Counted from the first letter of the stretch, positions 1 through 7,019 are shown. The stretch: DNA of 10,957 nucleotides from Anaerolineae bacterium (GCA_020852775.1 JADZAD010000231.1:1-10957), one strand, 5' to 3'. Made by a program: numbers and translations. Notes: a model not told the origin generated them from the letters alone.

Positions 1-40
1 GCACACACTGCGAATCGCCCCTGACTGATATGAGGACGGC

Positions 41-664
41 ATGTTCATCACCTTTGAAGGCCCGGAGGGAAGTGGCAAGTCAACCCAGATAGCCCTGCTC
101 CAAGAGTTTCTCACAGAGCAGGGCTATACGATCCAGGTCACCCGGGAGCCTGGTGGGACACGCATCAGCGAACAGATACGCGACGTGCTGCACGATATGT
201 CTAACAGGGAGCTGACACCCCGCACGGAGATACTGCTGTTCTCCGCGGCGCGCGCCCAGCACTGCGATGAGCGCATCCGCCCGGCGCTGGTTCGCGGGGA
301 AGTGGTGCTGTGTGATCGCTTTTTTGACAGCACCTATGCTTATCAGGGCTATGGCCACCGGCTCGATCTGGCGATCCTGAAGAGCATCACCCGCTTTGCG
401 ACAGATAGCCTGACGCCGGATCTAACGCTGTACATCGATGTGCCCGCCGAAGAGGGCATCCGCCGCAAACAGGCGGACAAGGGCCTGGAGTGGAACCGCA
501 TGGATGACTATGCGCTGGAGTTTCATCAGCGAGTAGAGGCGGGCTATCGTGCCCTGATTGCTGATGAGCCGCAGCGCTGGGCCGTGGTCGATGGCGCCCG
601 CTCTATCGAGGCAGTCTGGCTCGATATCCGCGGGATCGTGATGGCGCGCCTTGACCGGCACTGA
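41..664 (+). CDS. tmk: Thymidylate kinase (dTMP kinase)
   Basis: Phosphorylates dTMP to dTDP with ATP in the cytoplasm, a step of dTTP synthesis. The 207-residue length is normal for the family. Visible motifs are the P-loop GPEGSGKS (7-14), REPGG (35-39), a RTEILLFSAARAQH segment (61-74) that contacts nucleotide, and DRF (92-94) followed by DSTYAYQG (96-103). A LID-type stretch around 141-155 is rich in Arg and Lys. The P-loop has no basic residue while the LID does, which fits the bacterial type II enzyme. The ATG at 41 has a GAGG five bases upstream and starts exactly at the conserved N-terminal strand. The 40 bases before it contain stops in two frames and may include the end of an upstream gene, which cannot be identified. 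The next gene has its own promoter, so tmk probably closes a transcription unit. Confidence 0.97.
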   Translation: MFITFEGPEGSGKSTQIALLQEFLTEQGYTIQVTREPGGTRISEQIRDVLHDMSNRELTPRTEILLFSAARAQHCDERIRPALVRGEVVLCDRFFDSTYAYQGYGHRLDLAILKSITRFATDSLTPDLTLYIDVPAEEGIRRKQADKGLEWNRMDDYALEFHQRVEAGYRALIADEPQRWAVVDGARSIEAVWLDIRGIVMARLDRH

Positions 665-689
665 CCGGTTTCTGTTCCTGTAAGCGCCC

Positions 690-698
690 TGATATAAT
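690..698 (+). promoter_or_regulatory. Extended -10 promoter for the Ser/Thr kinase gene
   Basis: TGATATAAT is an exact extended -10 element (TGn plus TATAAT). It lies 30 bases before the kinase start codon, in the 64-base gap after tmk. No good -35 box is seen at 16-18 bases, as is common for extended -10 promoters. Transcription would begin near 705. Confidence 0.6.
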
Positions 699-715
699 GA
701 CCGGCGAGGACACAC

Positions 716-721
716 AGGAGG
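716..721 (+). promoter_or_regulatory. Strong ribosome binding site of the kinase gene
   Basis: AGGAGG, a perfect Shine-Dalgarno sequence, lies seven bases before the ATG at 729 and fixes that start. Confidence 0.8.
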
Positions 722-728
722 CAGCCGA

Positions 729-2774
729 ATGACGGCCCACGATCCGCTGATAGGACTATCCCTCGGTCAGTACACGATTACCGGCCTGCTGGGCAAAGGC
801 GGAATGGCCTCCGTCTACCTCGGCACACAGGCAGCAATCAACCGGCAGGTGGCGGTGAAGGTGCTGCCACGCAGCTTCATGCATGACGACTCCTTCATGG
901 AGCGCTTCCGCCGCGAATCCAAAATGATCGCTGCGCTGGAGCACCCACATGTTCTCCCCATCTACGATTATGGTGAGCAGGATGGCATTCCCTATCTGGT
1001 GATGCGCTATCTCGAGGGTGGGACGCTGGAAGGCCTGATCCGGCAGGGCCCGGTTGAATGGCGTAAGATCCTGCGGATCACCACGCAGATCGGTGACGCG
1101 CTGGACTATGCCCATGCCAGCGGTATCATCCACCGCGACATCAAGCCCAGCAACATCATGCTCGACCGTGCAGGCAATGCCTTCCTGTCAGACTTTGGCA
1201 TCGCCCGGCTGCTTGAAGGTACTTCCGCTCTGACGGGCAGCGGCATCGTTGGCACCCCGGCGTACATGGCCCCGGAGCAGACGGAGCCCGGCGTGCCCAC
1301 CCCCGCGATGGACATCTACGCCTTCGGGGTGACAATCTTCGAGGCGATCACCGGGCAGCTCCCGTTTGTGGCGGATACGCCGATCGCGCAGTTGATGATG
1401 CATATCAACAAGCCGGTGCCATCTCTCCAGTTGTACAACCCGCAGATTTCCACAGCGGTTGATGAGGTCATTCAGCGTTCGATGATGAAGCAGCCCGCTG
1501 ATCGCTACCTGCATGCCGGGGAGTTTGCCAGCGCACTTGATTCGGCGGTGCGCGGGAGCGGCGGCTGGGAATGGTCCGCCGAGACGCTGTCCGGTGCGAC
1601 GCTGGTCAGTATAGGGCGTGGAGGGGATGAATCCACGCTGGGGGCGGCGCATATCGGTGCCGCCTCACCTGCGGCCACACCACGCCCGGCCCCCCATCCG
1701 GCCCCTGTGCCCGCCGTAGCGCCGCCGCGACGGCGGGGTGGTCTGGGCCTGCTGCTGGGAGGCCTCCTACTGGTGGGCGTGATCGGTGTGGGGATTGTCA
1801 CCGTGCTTGTATCAGGACTGGGCCGCGGAGCCGGAAATGCCGGGGACGAGCCGCTTGCCCAGACACAGACCGTGCAGGCGCTGCTTGGCTCTATCACGCT
1901 TTCACCGCAGGCGGTCGCAGTAGTCACTGCGACCGAAGAGCCTGCCGCTGCCGTGCCCGTGACGCCGGAACCCTCAGCCACGATCCAACCGACATCTACC
2001 GAACAGCCCAGCGCCACACCTGCTGAACTCAGGATGACGACCACACTGCGCGGTGTGAACATGGTGCTGATCCCGGCAGGCCCCTTCACCATGGGGTATG
2101 CGGACGGCTATCCGAACGAGCGCCCGGAGCATGAGATCACTCTCGACGCCTTCTACATCGATGAAACTGAGGTAACGAACCTCTATTACAAGGCCTGTGT
2201 GGATGCCGGCGAGTGCAAGGAACCGGAGTTTGTCAATTCACCGAGCCAGATTGCCTACTGGGGCAGTGACTTCTACTACGACTTCCCGCTGATCTACGCG
2301 ACCTGGCAGGAGGCGGATACGTACTGTCGCTGGCGTGGTGGGCATCTGCCCACCGAAGCACAGTGGGAGAAGGCCGCGGGCTACGATCCGATTTCTCAGC
2401 AGACAGTACGCTTCCCCTGGGGGCTGGATGTGCTCGACAAATACTATCTCAACTACGGCAGCCTCTACGGGCATACGCTTGAAGCGGGTTCCTACCCGGC
2501 TGGGAAGAGCCCACTCGGTGCGTATGACATGGCCGGAAACCTTGCGGAATGGGTGAACGACTGGTATCTCGACAACTACTACGAACTCTCCCCGGCGGTG
2601 AACCCGCCCGGCCCGGATGCCGGCACCTTCAAAGTGGTGCGTGGCGGAAGCTACGAGTCACAGGGCAACGGCCTGATGACGTCGTTCCGGGACTATAAGC
2701 ATCCTCTGACGCAGGCTCCGACCATTGGTTTCCGCTGTGCCTATACGCCCTCCGGAGACCCGACTATCCGCTAA
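729..2774 (+). CDS. Transmembrane Ser/Thr protein kinase with C-terminal FGE/SUMF1-type domain
   Basis: Hanks-type kinase of 681 residues, probably a membrane signalling protein. The kinase domain spans about 15-270: glycine loop GKGGMASVY (22-30), ATP lysine K44, helix-C glutamate E63, catalytic loop HRDIKPSN (135-142, D137), DFG (155-157) and APE (181-183). All catalytic residues are present, so it should be active. A Pro/Ala-rich stretch and RRR (334-336) precede one membrane helix (about 338-362), which puts the kinase inside the cell. A Thr/Pro-rich linker (about 398-432) leads to an outside FGE-sulfatase domain (about 440-672), with a GPFTMG start, ETEVTN, LPTEAQWEKAA, GNLAEWVND, VVRGGSY and GFRCAY. 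The paired copper-binding cysteines of true FGE, which follow the RGGS motif, are absent. The domain is therefore more likely a binding or sensor module than an enzyme. No PASTA repeats are seen. Substrate and ligand are unknown. Confidence 0.93.
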   Translation: MTAHDPLIGLSLGQYTITGLLGKGGMASVYLGTQAAINRQVAVKVLPRSFMHDDSFMERFRRESKMIAALEHPHVLPIYDYGEQDGIPYLVMRYLEGGTLEGLIRQGPVEWRKILRITTQIGDALDYAHASGIIHRDIKPSNIMLDRAGNAFLSDFGIARLLEGTSALTGSGIVGTPAYMAPEQTEPGVPTPAMDIYAFGVTIFEAITGQLPFVADTPIAQLMMHINKPVPSLQLYNPQISTAVDEVIQRSMMKQPADRYLHAGEFASALDSAVRGSGGWEWSAETLSGATLVSIGRGGDESTLGAAHIGAASPAATPRPAPHPAPVPAVAPPRRRGGLGLLLGGLLLVGVIGVGIVTVLVSGLGRGAGNAGDEPLAQTQTVQALLGSITLSPQAVAVVTATEEPAAAVPVTPEPSATIQPTSTEQPSATPAELRMTTTLRGVNMVLIPAGPFTMGYADGYPNERPEHEITLDAFYIDETEVTNLYYKACVDAGECKEPEFVNSPSQIAYWGSDFYYDFPLIYATWQEADTYCRWRGGHLPTEAQWEKAAGYDPISQQTVRFPWGLDVLDKYYLNYGSLYGHTLEAGSYPAGKSPLGAYDMAGNLAEWVNDWYLDNYYELSPAVNPPGPDAGTFKVVRGGSYESQGNGLMTSFRDYKHPLTQAPTIGFRCAYTPSGDPTIR

Positions 2775-2797
2775 CTGCTGCTTACCCCGACCAGGAG

Positions 2798-2836
2798 ACT
2801 CCCCCTGCCCGTACCCGGGCGGGGGGAGTTTATTTA
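2798..2836 (+). terminator. Intrinsic terminator after the kinase gene
   Basis: A 14-bp stem (2798-2811 with 2816-2829; one T-G wobble) closes on a TACC tetraloop and is followed by TTTATTTA. The stem is very GC-rich. It begins 23 bases after the kinase stop and ends 29 bases before the eamA start codon. Confidence 0.88.
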
Positions 2837-2858
2837 CACGCATCCGGAGATATCTCGC

Positions 2859-3755
2859 ATGTTCAGGATCCGCTACGACAGCCGTACCATCCTCGCCCTC
2901 GTGACCACGCTTACGTTCTGGGCGTCATCGTTCGCCGGCATCCGCGCTGCACTGGCGTCCTATCAGCCCGGCCATGTGGCGCTGCTGCGCTTTCTGGTCG
3001 CCTCGACCTGCCTGGCGGCTTATGCGTTGATTACGCGCACCCCGCTTCCGAACCGGCGCGATATTCCACTTATCGTGCTGCTTGGCTTTCTCGGGTACAC
3101 AGTCTATCACCTGGGTGTCGCGTATGGTGAAGTCACGGTGACCGCCGGGGCTGCCAGCCTGCTGATCGCCTCGAACCCGGTCTTCACATCGATCATCGCC
3201 CTCATCTTCCTGAAAGAACGCTTTCACACGCTGGCGTGGGTCGGGATTGCGGTGAGCTTCATCGGGGTAGCAGTGATCGCGTTTGGCGAGGGCGAAGGCT
3301 TCAGCTTCGCGCCGGGGGTGCTTTACCTGCTACTTGCTTCGTTCTCCGAGGCGTTCTACTTCGTCTTTCAGAAGCCCTTGTTCGCTAAATACAGCGCGCT
3401 GCAGATGACGATGTTCACGATCTGGACAGGAACGGCCTTCATGCTGTTCTTCGCCCCCGGCCTTCCGCAGGCGATCCAGCAGGCACCGCTCTCCGCGACG
3501 CTGGCGATCGTCTACCTCGGTATCTTCCCGGCGGCGATCGGCTACTTTACCTGGACGGTGGTACTCTCGCGTATTCCAGCAGGTGTGGCAACGAGCTTTC
3601 TCTACCTTTCCCCGGTGCTGGCGATCTTCATTGCCTGGGTCTGGCTGGGTGAGGTCCCGGCTCTGGCATCGCTCATCGGGGGCGCGATTGTGCTCGCCGG
3701 GGTGGTGATGGTCAACTCAGGCGGAGTCAGGAAGACGGAAGTGCTGGACGCCTGA
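2859..3755 (+). CDS. EamA/DMT-superfamily membrane transporter
   Basis: Inner-membrane protein of 298 residues, the usual length for the drug/metabolite transporter family with two five-helix EamA repeats. About ten hydrophobic segments run from residue 11 to 288. The first repeat carries the typical WASSFAGIRAAL opening, LLRF, and NPVFTSIIALIFLKER near 105-121. The second carries LSPVLAIFIAWVWLGEVP near 252-269. This repeated 'P-x4-hydrophobic-x-E' end of each half is the EamA signature. The substrate cannot be read from sequence; family members export amino acids, metabolites or drugs. GGAGA eight bases upstream supports the ATG at 2859. The gene has only 29 bases between the preceding terminator stem and its start, and its stop codon touches the stop of the convergent pseudouridine synthase gene. 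Confidence 0.9.
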   Translation: MFRIRYDSRTILALVTTLTFWASSFAGIRAALASYQPGHVALLRFLVASTCLAAYALITRTPLPNRRDIPLIVLLGFLGYTVYHLGVAYGEVTVTAGAASLLIASNPVFTSIIALIFLKERFHTLAWVGIAVSFIGVAVIAFGEGEGFSFAPGVLYLLLASFSEAFYFVFQKPLFAKYSALQMTMFTIWTGTAFMLFFAPGLPQAIQQAPLSATLAIVYLGIFPAAIGYFTWTVVLSRIPAGVATSFLYLSPVLAIFIAWVWLGEVPALASLIGGAIVLAGVVMVNSGGVRKTEVLDA

Positions 3756-4322
3756 TCACCGGCCTCGCAGCCCGCGTACTTCCTCCGGCGTCAGCCGTCG
3801 CCATTCGCCAGGCTGGAGGTCACCGAGGCGCACCGGGCCAATCGCAACCCGTACCAGCCGCAGCGCCGGGTGGCCGACTGCTGCGGTCATGCGCCGCACC
3901 TGCCGGTTGCGCCCCTCACGCAGGGTGATCTCGATCCAGGCGGTGGGGACGTTCCTGCGGAAACGAATCGGCACGGGGCGCTCCGGCAAGGCCGGTTCCT
4001 CTGTAAGCAACCGGGCCTGTGCGGGCCGCGTCACATAATCCTGAATGGTGACTCCTGTCCGCAGTGCGTCGAGCGCCTCCGGCCCCGGCAGGCGCTCGAC
4101 CTGCACCAGATAGGTCTTGGTCAGCTCATGCCGGGGGCTGGTGATCCGGCTGGCTAACCCCCCGTCATCTGTGAGCAGCAGCAGGCCCTCGCTGTCCATA
4201 TCCAACCGCCCCGCAGGATATACCCCGGAGAGCGTGATGTACTGTGCAAGCGTAGGCCGCCCATCAGGATCGGTAAACTTGCACAGGACGTTATAGGGCT
4301 TGAAGAAGGCAATGACGTCCAC
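3756..4322 (-). CDS. rluE: RluE/RsuA-family rRNA pseudouridine synthase
   Basis: Converts a uridine of rRNA to pseudouridine; in E. coli RluE acts at U2457 of 23S rRNA. At 188 residues it has the catalytic domain only, without the N-terminal S4 RNA-binding domain of RsuA and RluB, which is the RluE layout. Visible motifs are FFKPYNVLCKFTD at the N-terminus, GVYPAGRLDMDSEGLLLLT (33-51) with catalytic D41, KTYLVQV near 69-75 and the C-terminal GRNRQVRRM loop. The start is a GTG at 4322, chosen because the conserved FxKP motif begins five residues later. A GAGGA about 12 bases upstream is a distant ribosome binding site. It is divergent from the response regulator gene (117-base gap) and convergent with the transporter gene. 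The exact target base is inferred from the family, so the symbol is less certain than the family. Confidence 0.9.
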   Translation of the reverse strand: MDVIAFFKPYNVLCKFTDPDGRPTLAQYITLSGVYPAGRLDMDSEGLLLLTDDGGLASRITSPRHELTKTYLVQVERLPGPEALDALRTGVTIQDYVTRPAQARLLTEEPALPERPVPIRFRRNVPTAWIEITLREGRNRQVRRMTAAVGHPALRLVRVAIGPVRLGDLQPGEWRRLTPEEVRGLRGR

Positions 4323-4385
4323 TCTGGCCCGGAATCCTCTTCTCTGGTCTCGACCACCTGTTCTCAGGCACGGGATCAGGAACTA

Positions 4386-4394
4386 TGCTATAAC
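4386..4394 (+). promoter_or_regulatory. Probable extended -10 promoter for the response regulator gene
   Basis: TGCTATAAC fits TGn plus a five-of-six match to TATAAT, 45 bases before the start codon. No clear -35 box is visible. It lies in the divergent 117-base gap (4323-4439). I found no convincing promoter for the gene on the other strand. Confidence 0.4.
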
Positions 4395-4439
4395 CCAACC
4401 ATTGACTATTCACAGCAGTCACAGGGCACAGGGCCGTCT

Positions 4440-5333
4440 ATGAGTACAGGCTCACATCCCACTATCCTGATCGTCGAAGATGACCTGAACCTTACAGCCA
4501 TGCTGCAAGCCTATTTTAGCGCAGAAGGCTACCGGGTTCTGAGCACCGCATGGGGGGAAAAAGCCGTGACGATTGCGACTGGCGAACTCCCTGACCTGGT
4601 AATGCTTGACATTAGCCTGCCCGATATTGACGGATTTGAGGTGTGCCGCCGCCTGCGTGAAAGCCACCGGACCCGCACGATCCCGGTGGTCTTCTTCACT
4701 GAACGCAGTACCCGCACCGATCGCCTGCAGGGATTGGGGATGGATGTCATCGACTACATCACCAAGCCGTTCGACATCCATGAGATGCGCCTGCGGATAC
4801 GCAACATCCTGGCGCGTGCGCATCTTATGGCGATGGGTAACCATATTACCGGGCTGCCCGAAGGAACGGCCATCGAGCAGCCGCTGGAGGCGCTGCTACA
4901 TGCGCCGGAAGGTTACGCCGTGATGCTGGTGACGCTGGCCGGTATCGACGCCTTCCGTGAGATGTACGGGTTTGTGGCCAGTAATGACGTCCTGCGGGTG
5001 ACGGCGGTGACGCTGGCTGCTGCCGTGCGGGAGATTGCGGGCGAACAGGCGTTGTGCGGCCATCTGGATGACCATGCGCTTGTGATTGCTGTCCCCCGTA
5101 CCGTACTGCCGGTACTGGAGCAGCGCATCTACGATCGGCTGGCACATTCGCTGGAGTATTTCTACCCGGCAGACAATCGTGGCTATCATGCCCATGCGGG
5201 TGAGCGGCTGGCGCTGTTCAGCGCGACAGTCTGCCCGGAAAGAGGGCAGTTTGGCTCAATCTGGGCATTATATGAGTATCTCAGCGCCCGGAAGCGCACC
5301 CTGACAGGCCGGATTCTCCAGCTCGTCAAGTAG
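4440..5333 (+). CDS. Response regulator with degenerate GGDEF output domain
   Basis: Two-component receiver protein of 297 residues. The receiver domain (about 8-125) has the acidic pocket EDD (13-15), phospho-acceptor D57 in VMLDISLPDIDG, T87 and K109 in the KPF motif, so it should accept phosphate. After a helical linker, residues 135-290 follow the GGDEF fold: HITGLPEGTAIEQPLE stands where DxLTGLPNR usually is, then GIDAF, SNDVLRVTAVTL, and HLDDHAL (208-214) in place of the GG[DE]EF loop. The active-site glycines and acidic residues are lost, so diguanylate cyclase activity is unlikely. The domain may bind nucleotide or protein instead. No histidine kinase gene is adjacent. Shine-Dalgarno pairing is weak (AGGG about eight bases before ATG). 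It ends 20 bases from the convergent M28 gene. Confidence 0.88.
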   Translation: MSTGSHPTILIVEDDLNLTAMLQAYFSAEGYRVLSTAWGEKAVTIATGELPDLVMLDISLPDIDGFEVCRRLRESHRTRTIPVVFFTERSTRTDRLQGLGMDVIDYITKPFDIHEMRLRIRNILARAHLMAMGNHITGLPEGTAIEQPLEALLHAPEGYAVMLVTLAGIDAFREMYGFVASNDVLRVTAVTLAAAVREIAGEQALCGHLDDHALVIAVPRTVLPVLEQRIYDRLAHSLEYFYPADNRGYHAHAGERLALFSATVCPERGQFGSIWALYEYLSARKRTLTGRILQLVK

Positions 5334-5353
5334 ACAGACGCAGTTCCATCCGG

Positions 5354-6643
5354 TCAGGCTTGCTCGTCAAGGGCGCGGATAAAGGCCCATGCCAGCACAT
5401 ACGCCCGGCTGAGACAGCCGACGTCGAGCCGGTCGGGGGTGTCCAGTGGCGTGTGCCAGTGCAATTCAGGGCCGCTGTAGTGCATCGACGTGCCATCCGG
5501 CCCCAGTCCGATCAGTGTCAGCGCAGGGATGCCCACACGCAGGGCATCGGCCATTTCCGTGTGCCCTCCTGCAACCCACGTCGGGTGGCCGCCGTGATCC
5601 GGGTAGAGTGCGGCAACCTGGTGTGCCAGCGCCAGCATCGCGCGGTCAGCACGGTAGGTGAAGACTGAGATAATCCCCTCACGTGTCAGCCAGCCGGGCT
5701 TGTCCCGCCCCAGCATCTCAAATACCAGCGCCTTAGGGTTTCTGAACTCCGAGCGGTAGCGGTCGAAGAAGTCAATCGCCCCGTAGTGCTTCACTTCCTC
5801 GCAGCCGGTGTTGACCAGCCAGACCCGGGTGTGGCGGAGTGGTTCGTCATGCAGGTGGCGGGCCAGTGCCAGCACGATCCCTGCCCCGGTGGCGTTATCG
5901 TTCGCGCCGGGGCTGTATGCGCTGAGTTCCGCCTGCAGGGTCAGCGCCATCAGCAGGAAGGCGCACAGCGCACTCACACTGCTGACGGGCCAGATCCACG
6001 GCCAGTGCGTCACGATCCCTGTGGTATAGAGGAACACTTGCCCGCAGAAAGAGAAGAATGCGATCGAGGAAAAAACGCGCCACGCCTTGATCCACCCGGT
6101 GGAGGAGAACAGGAGTGGTGTGCGGTTGGTATCCAGGTGCCCGATGAGGATCAGGTCTTCCCGGTGCTCATCAGAGGGCATGATACGAGTGATGACGTTC
6201 TGGCTCATGCCGCGTGGCAGCAGACGGCGCAGCGGATTGTTCTGGAAGAGCAGTTCACGCACGATGGAGAACATCGCCACGGCTGCCAGGATGATGGCGA
6301 GCGCTTCGCCGGTGTTGCCCCACAGGGGGTAAAGCATAAATGAGAGCAGCATACAGGCGGAGACCAGCGTATGGATCAGGTAGATCGAGGTTGCGCTCTG
6401 GAAGCGATCAACCTGTGGCGCCAGACCAAGGCGCTGGTATTCTCTGGCGCAGTACTCTGCTGCCTGGTGCTCCTCGGAGCGCGTGGAGCCACGTGGGCCG
6501 ATCTGCCCGGCGAGCATGTTGATATGCCTGAACCATTCGCTGATATACGGACGGTGTCCGTTCAGCGAGATGCCCGGATCGGAGAGCAGGTCTTCACTCA
6601 GCGTAACGGACTGAGCGCTGGCTGACATAGTGGTTTGCGCCAT
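5354..6643 (-). CDS. Membrane-embedded M28-family metallopeptidase
   Basis: Zinc aminopeptidase-type protein of 429 residues from the ATG at 6643. Likely metal and catalytic residues are H169 and D171 in GHLDT, D249 in GANDNATG, E282/E283 in TGCEE, E309 in FEMLG and H397 in HWHTPLDT. These follow the M28 order (His, Asp, Glu-Glu, Asp/Glu, His). Four hydrophobic segments are seen near 86-106, 113-131, 187-209 and 217-238, so it is probably an integral membrane protein. Two of the helices sit between H169 and D249, inside the peptidase domain. No signal peptide is evident. The frame can be opened 12 bases further to a TTG at 6655, but that TTG lies in a hairpin and has no ribosome binding site. 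The ATG at 6643 also lacks a clear one, so the start is uncertain. Substrate is unknown. Confidence 0.85.
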   Translation of the reverse strand: MAQTTMSASAQSVTLSEDLLSDPGISLNGHRPYISEWFRHINMLAGQIGPRGSTRSEEHQAAEYCAREYQRLGLAPQVDRFQSATSIYLIHTLVSACMLLSFMLYPLWGNTGEALAIILAAVAMFSIVRELLFQNNPLRRLLPRGMSQNVITRIMPSDEHREDLILIGHLDTNRTPLLFSSTGWIKAWRVFSSIAFFSFCGQVFLYTTGIVTHWPWIWPVSSVSALCAFLLMALTLQAELSAYSPGANDNATGAGIVLALARHLHDEPLRHTRVWLVNTGCEEVKHYGAIDFFDRYRSEFRNPKALVFEMLGRDKPGWLTREGIISVFTYRADRAMLALAHQVAALYPDHGGHPTWVAGGHTEMADALRVGIPALTLIGLGPDGTSMHYSGPELHWHTPLDTPDRLDVGCLSRAYVLAWAFIRALDEQA

Positions 6644-6651
6644 AAACGCAC

Positions 6652-6676
6652 ACAATCGGCCTGGCGAGCCGATTGT
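6652..6676 (-). terminator. Hairpin downstream of the tRNA pair, possible terminator
   Basis: A perfect 9-bp inverted repeat (ACAATCGGC / GCCGATTGT) with a 7-base loop lies 32 bases downstream of the second tRNA in the direction of tRNA transcription. Only a weak T-tract (GTGCGTTT) follows. It may end the tRNA transcript or mark its processing. It also covers the alternative TTG start of the M28 gene. Confidence 0.45.
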
Positions 6677-6708
6677 CCCTGAAACCCGGTTTACCGTTGA
6701 ACGTGCGA

Positions 6709-6781
6709 TGGGCCCAGCAGGATTCGAACCTGCGACCGACCGGTTATGAGCCGGCTGCTCTAACCGCTGAGCTATAGGCCC
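6709..6781 (-). tRNA. tRNA with CAU anticodon, probably tRNA-Ile2 (lysidine-modified)
   Basis: A 73-base cloverleaf with all arms pairing: acceptor GGGCCTA/TGGGCCC, D arm GCTC/GAGC, anticodon arm GCCGG-CTCATAA-CCGGT, variable loop CGGTC, T arm GCAGG-TTCGAAT-CCTGC and discriminator A73. CCA is not encoded. It is not the initiator: pair 1-72 is G-C and the three-G-C-pair initiator anticodon stem is absent. Pairs C4-G69 and C5-G68 match the acceptor pairs that E. coli TilS uses to accept tRNA-Ile2 and reject elongator tRNA-Met. That favours an isoleucine AUA decoder, but elongator Met cannot be excluded. It lies five bases after tRNA-Gly. Confidence 0.9.
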
Positions 6782-6786
6782 GGAGG

Positions 6787-6857
6787 AGCGGGCAACGGGA
6801 TTCGAACCCGTAACGACAGCTTGGAAGGCTGTAGTGTTACCGTTACACCATGCCCGC
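6787..6857 (-). tRNA. tRNA-Gly (anticodon UCC)
   Basis: A 71-base cloverleaf: acceptor GCGGGCA/TGCCCGC, D arm GTGT/ACAC around AACGGTA, anticodon arm ACAGC-CTTCCAA-GCTGT giving anticodon TCC, a short CGTT variable loop, T arm ACGGG-TTCGAAT-CCCGT and discriminator T73. CCA is not encoded. It is the first of two tRNAs in one transcript, with a promoter directly upstream. Confidence 0.96.
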
Positions 6858-6873
6858 CCGCTTCTGTGTGGTT

Positions 6874-6901
6874 ATTGTACCGCAAACCGGCCTGTCAACA
6901 A
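6874..6901 (-). promoter_or_regulatory. Promoter of the tRNA-Gly / tRNA-CAU unit
   Basis: On the minus strand, TACAAT (6874-6879) is a good -10 box, 16 bases downstream of TTGTTG (6896-6901). A closer TTGACA (6893-6898) would leave only 13 bases. The expected transcript start near 6867 leaves a leader of about ten bases before tRNA-Gly, which is usual for tRNA genes. Confidence 0.6.
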
Positions 6902-6934
6902 CCTGACATCCTGAGCCTGATCCTGTACACCATG

Positions 6935-6963
6935 CTGACTTTGCCCGGTGTTCCGACTATAAT
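6935..6963 (+). promoter_or_regulatory. Promoter of the slipin gene
   Basis: A perfect TATAAT (6958-6963) lies 17 bases after CTGACT (6935-6940), which matches TTGACA at four of six positions. It sits back to back with the tRNA promoter in the 162-base gap between the tRNAs and the slipin gene. Expected transcript start is near 6970, giving a leader of about 50 bases. Confidence 0.65.
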
Positions 6964-7003
6964 GAGATCAACTGTTTACCAACTGATTCGTCCGGGCATC
7001 TGC

Positions 7004-7009
7004 AAGGAG
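7004..7009 (+). promoter_or_regulatory. Ribosome binding site that decides the slipin start
   Basis: AAGGAG ends one base before an in-frame GTG at 7011, which is too close for initiation, and ten bases before the ATG at 7020. This favours the ATG. Confidence 0.6.
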
Positions 7010-7019
7010 CGTGATCGAT

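Noticed and set aside
1505..2092. Minus-strand open frame of 195 codons opposite the kinase linker
   Set aside because: Its Ser/Pro/Arg-rich composition is the mirror of the Pro/Thr/Ala-rich linker and the membrane helix on the other strand.
4402..4407. TTGACT as a -35 box for the response regulator gene
   Set aside because: No -10-like sequence lies 16-18 bases downstream; the extended -10 at 4386-4394 is a better candidate.
5300..5358. Possible bidirectional terminator between the response regulator and M28 genes
   Set aside because: Arms CCTGA/CCGGA and TCCGG/TCAGG can pair only with a 4-base bulge and a 35-base loop, and no T-tract follows.
5786..6343. Plus-strand open frame of 185 codons opposite the M28 gene
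   Set aside because: It is antisense to the peptidase motifs, lacks a ribosome binding site and any family signature.
6709..6857. tRNA pair as an integration site for a mobile element
   Set aside because: No integrase gene, no direct repeat of a tRNA end and no change in gene style is seen on either side.
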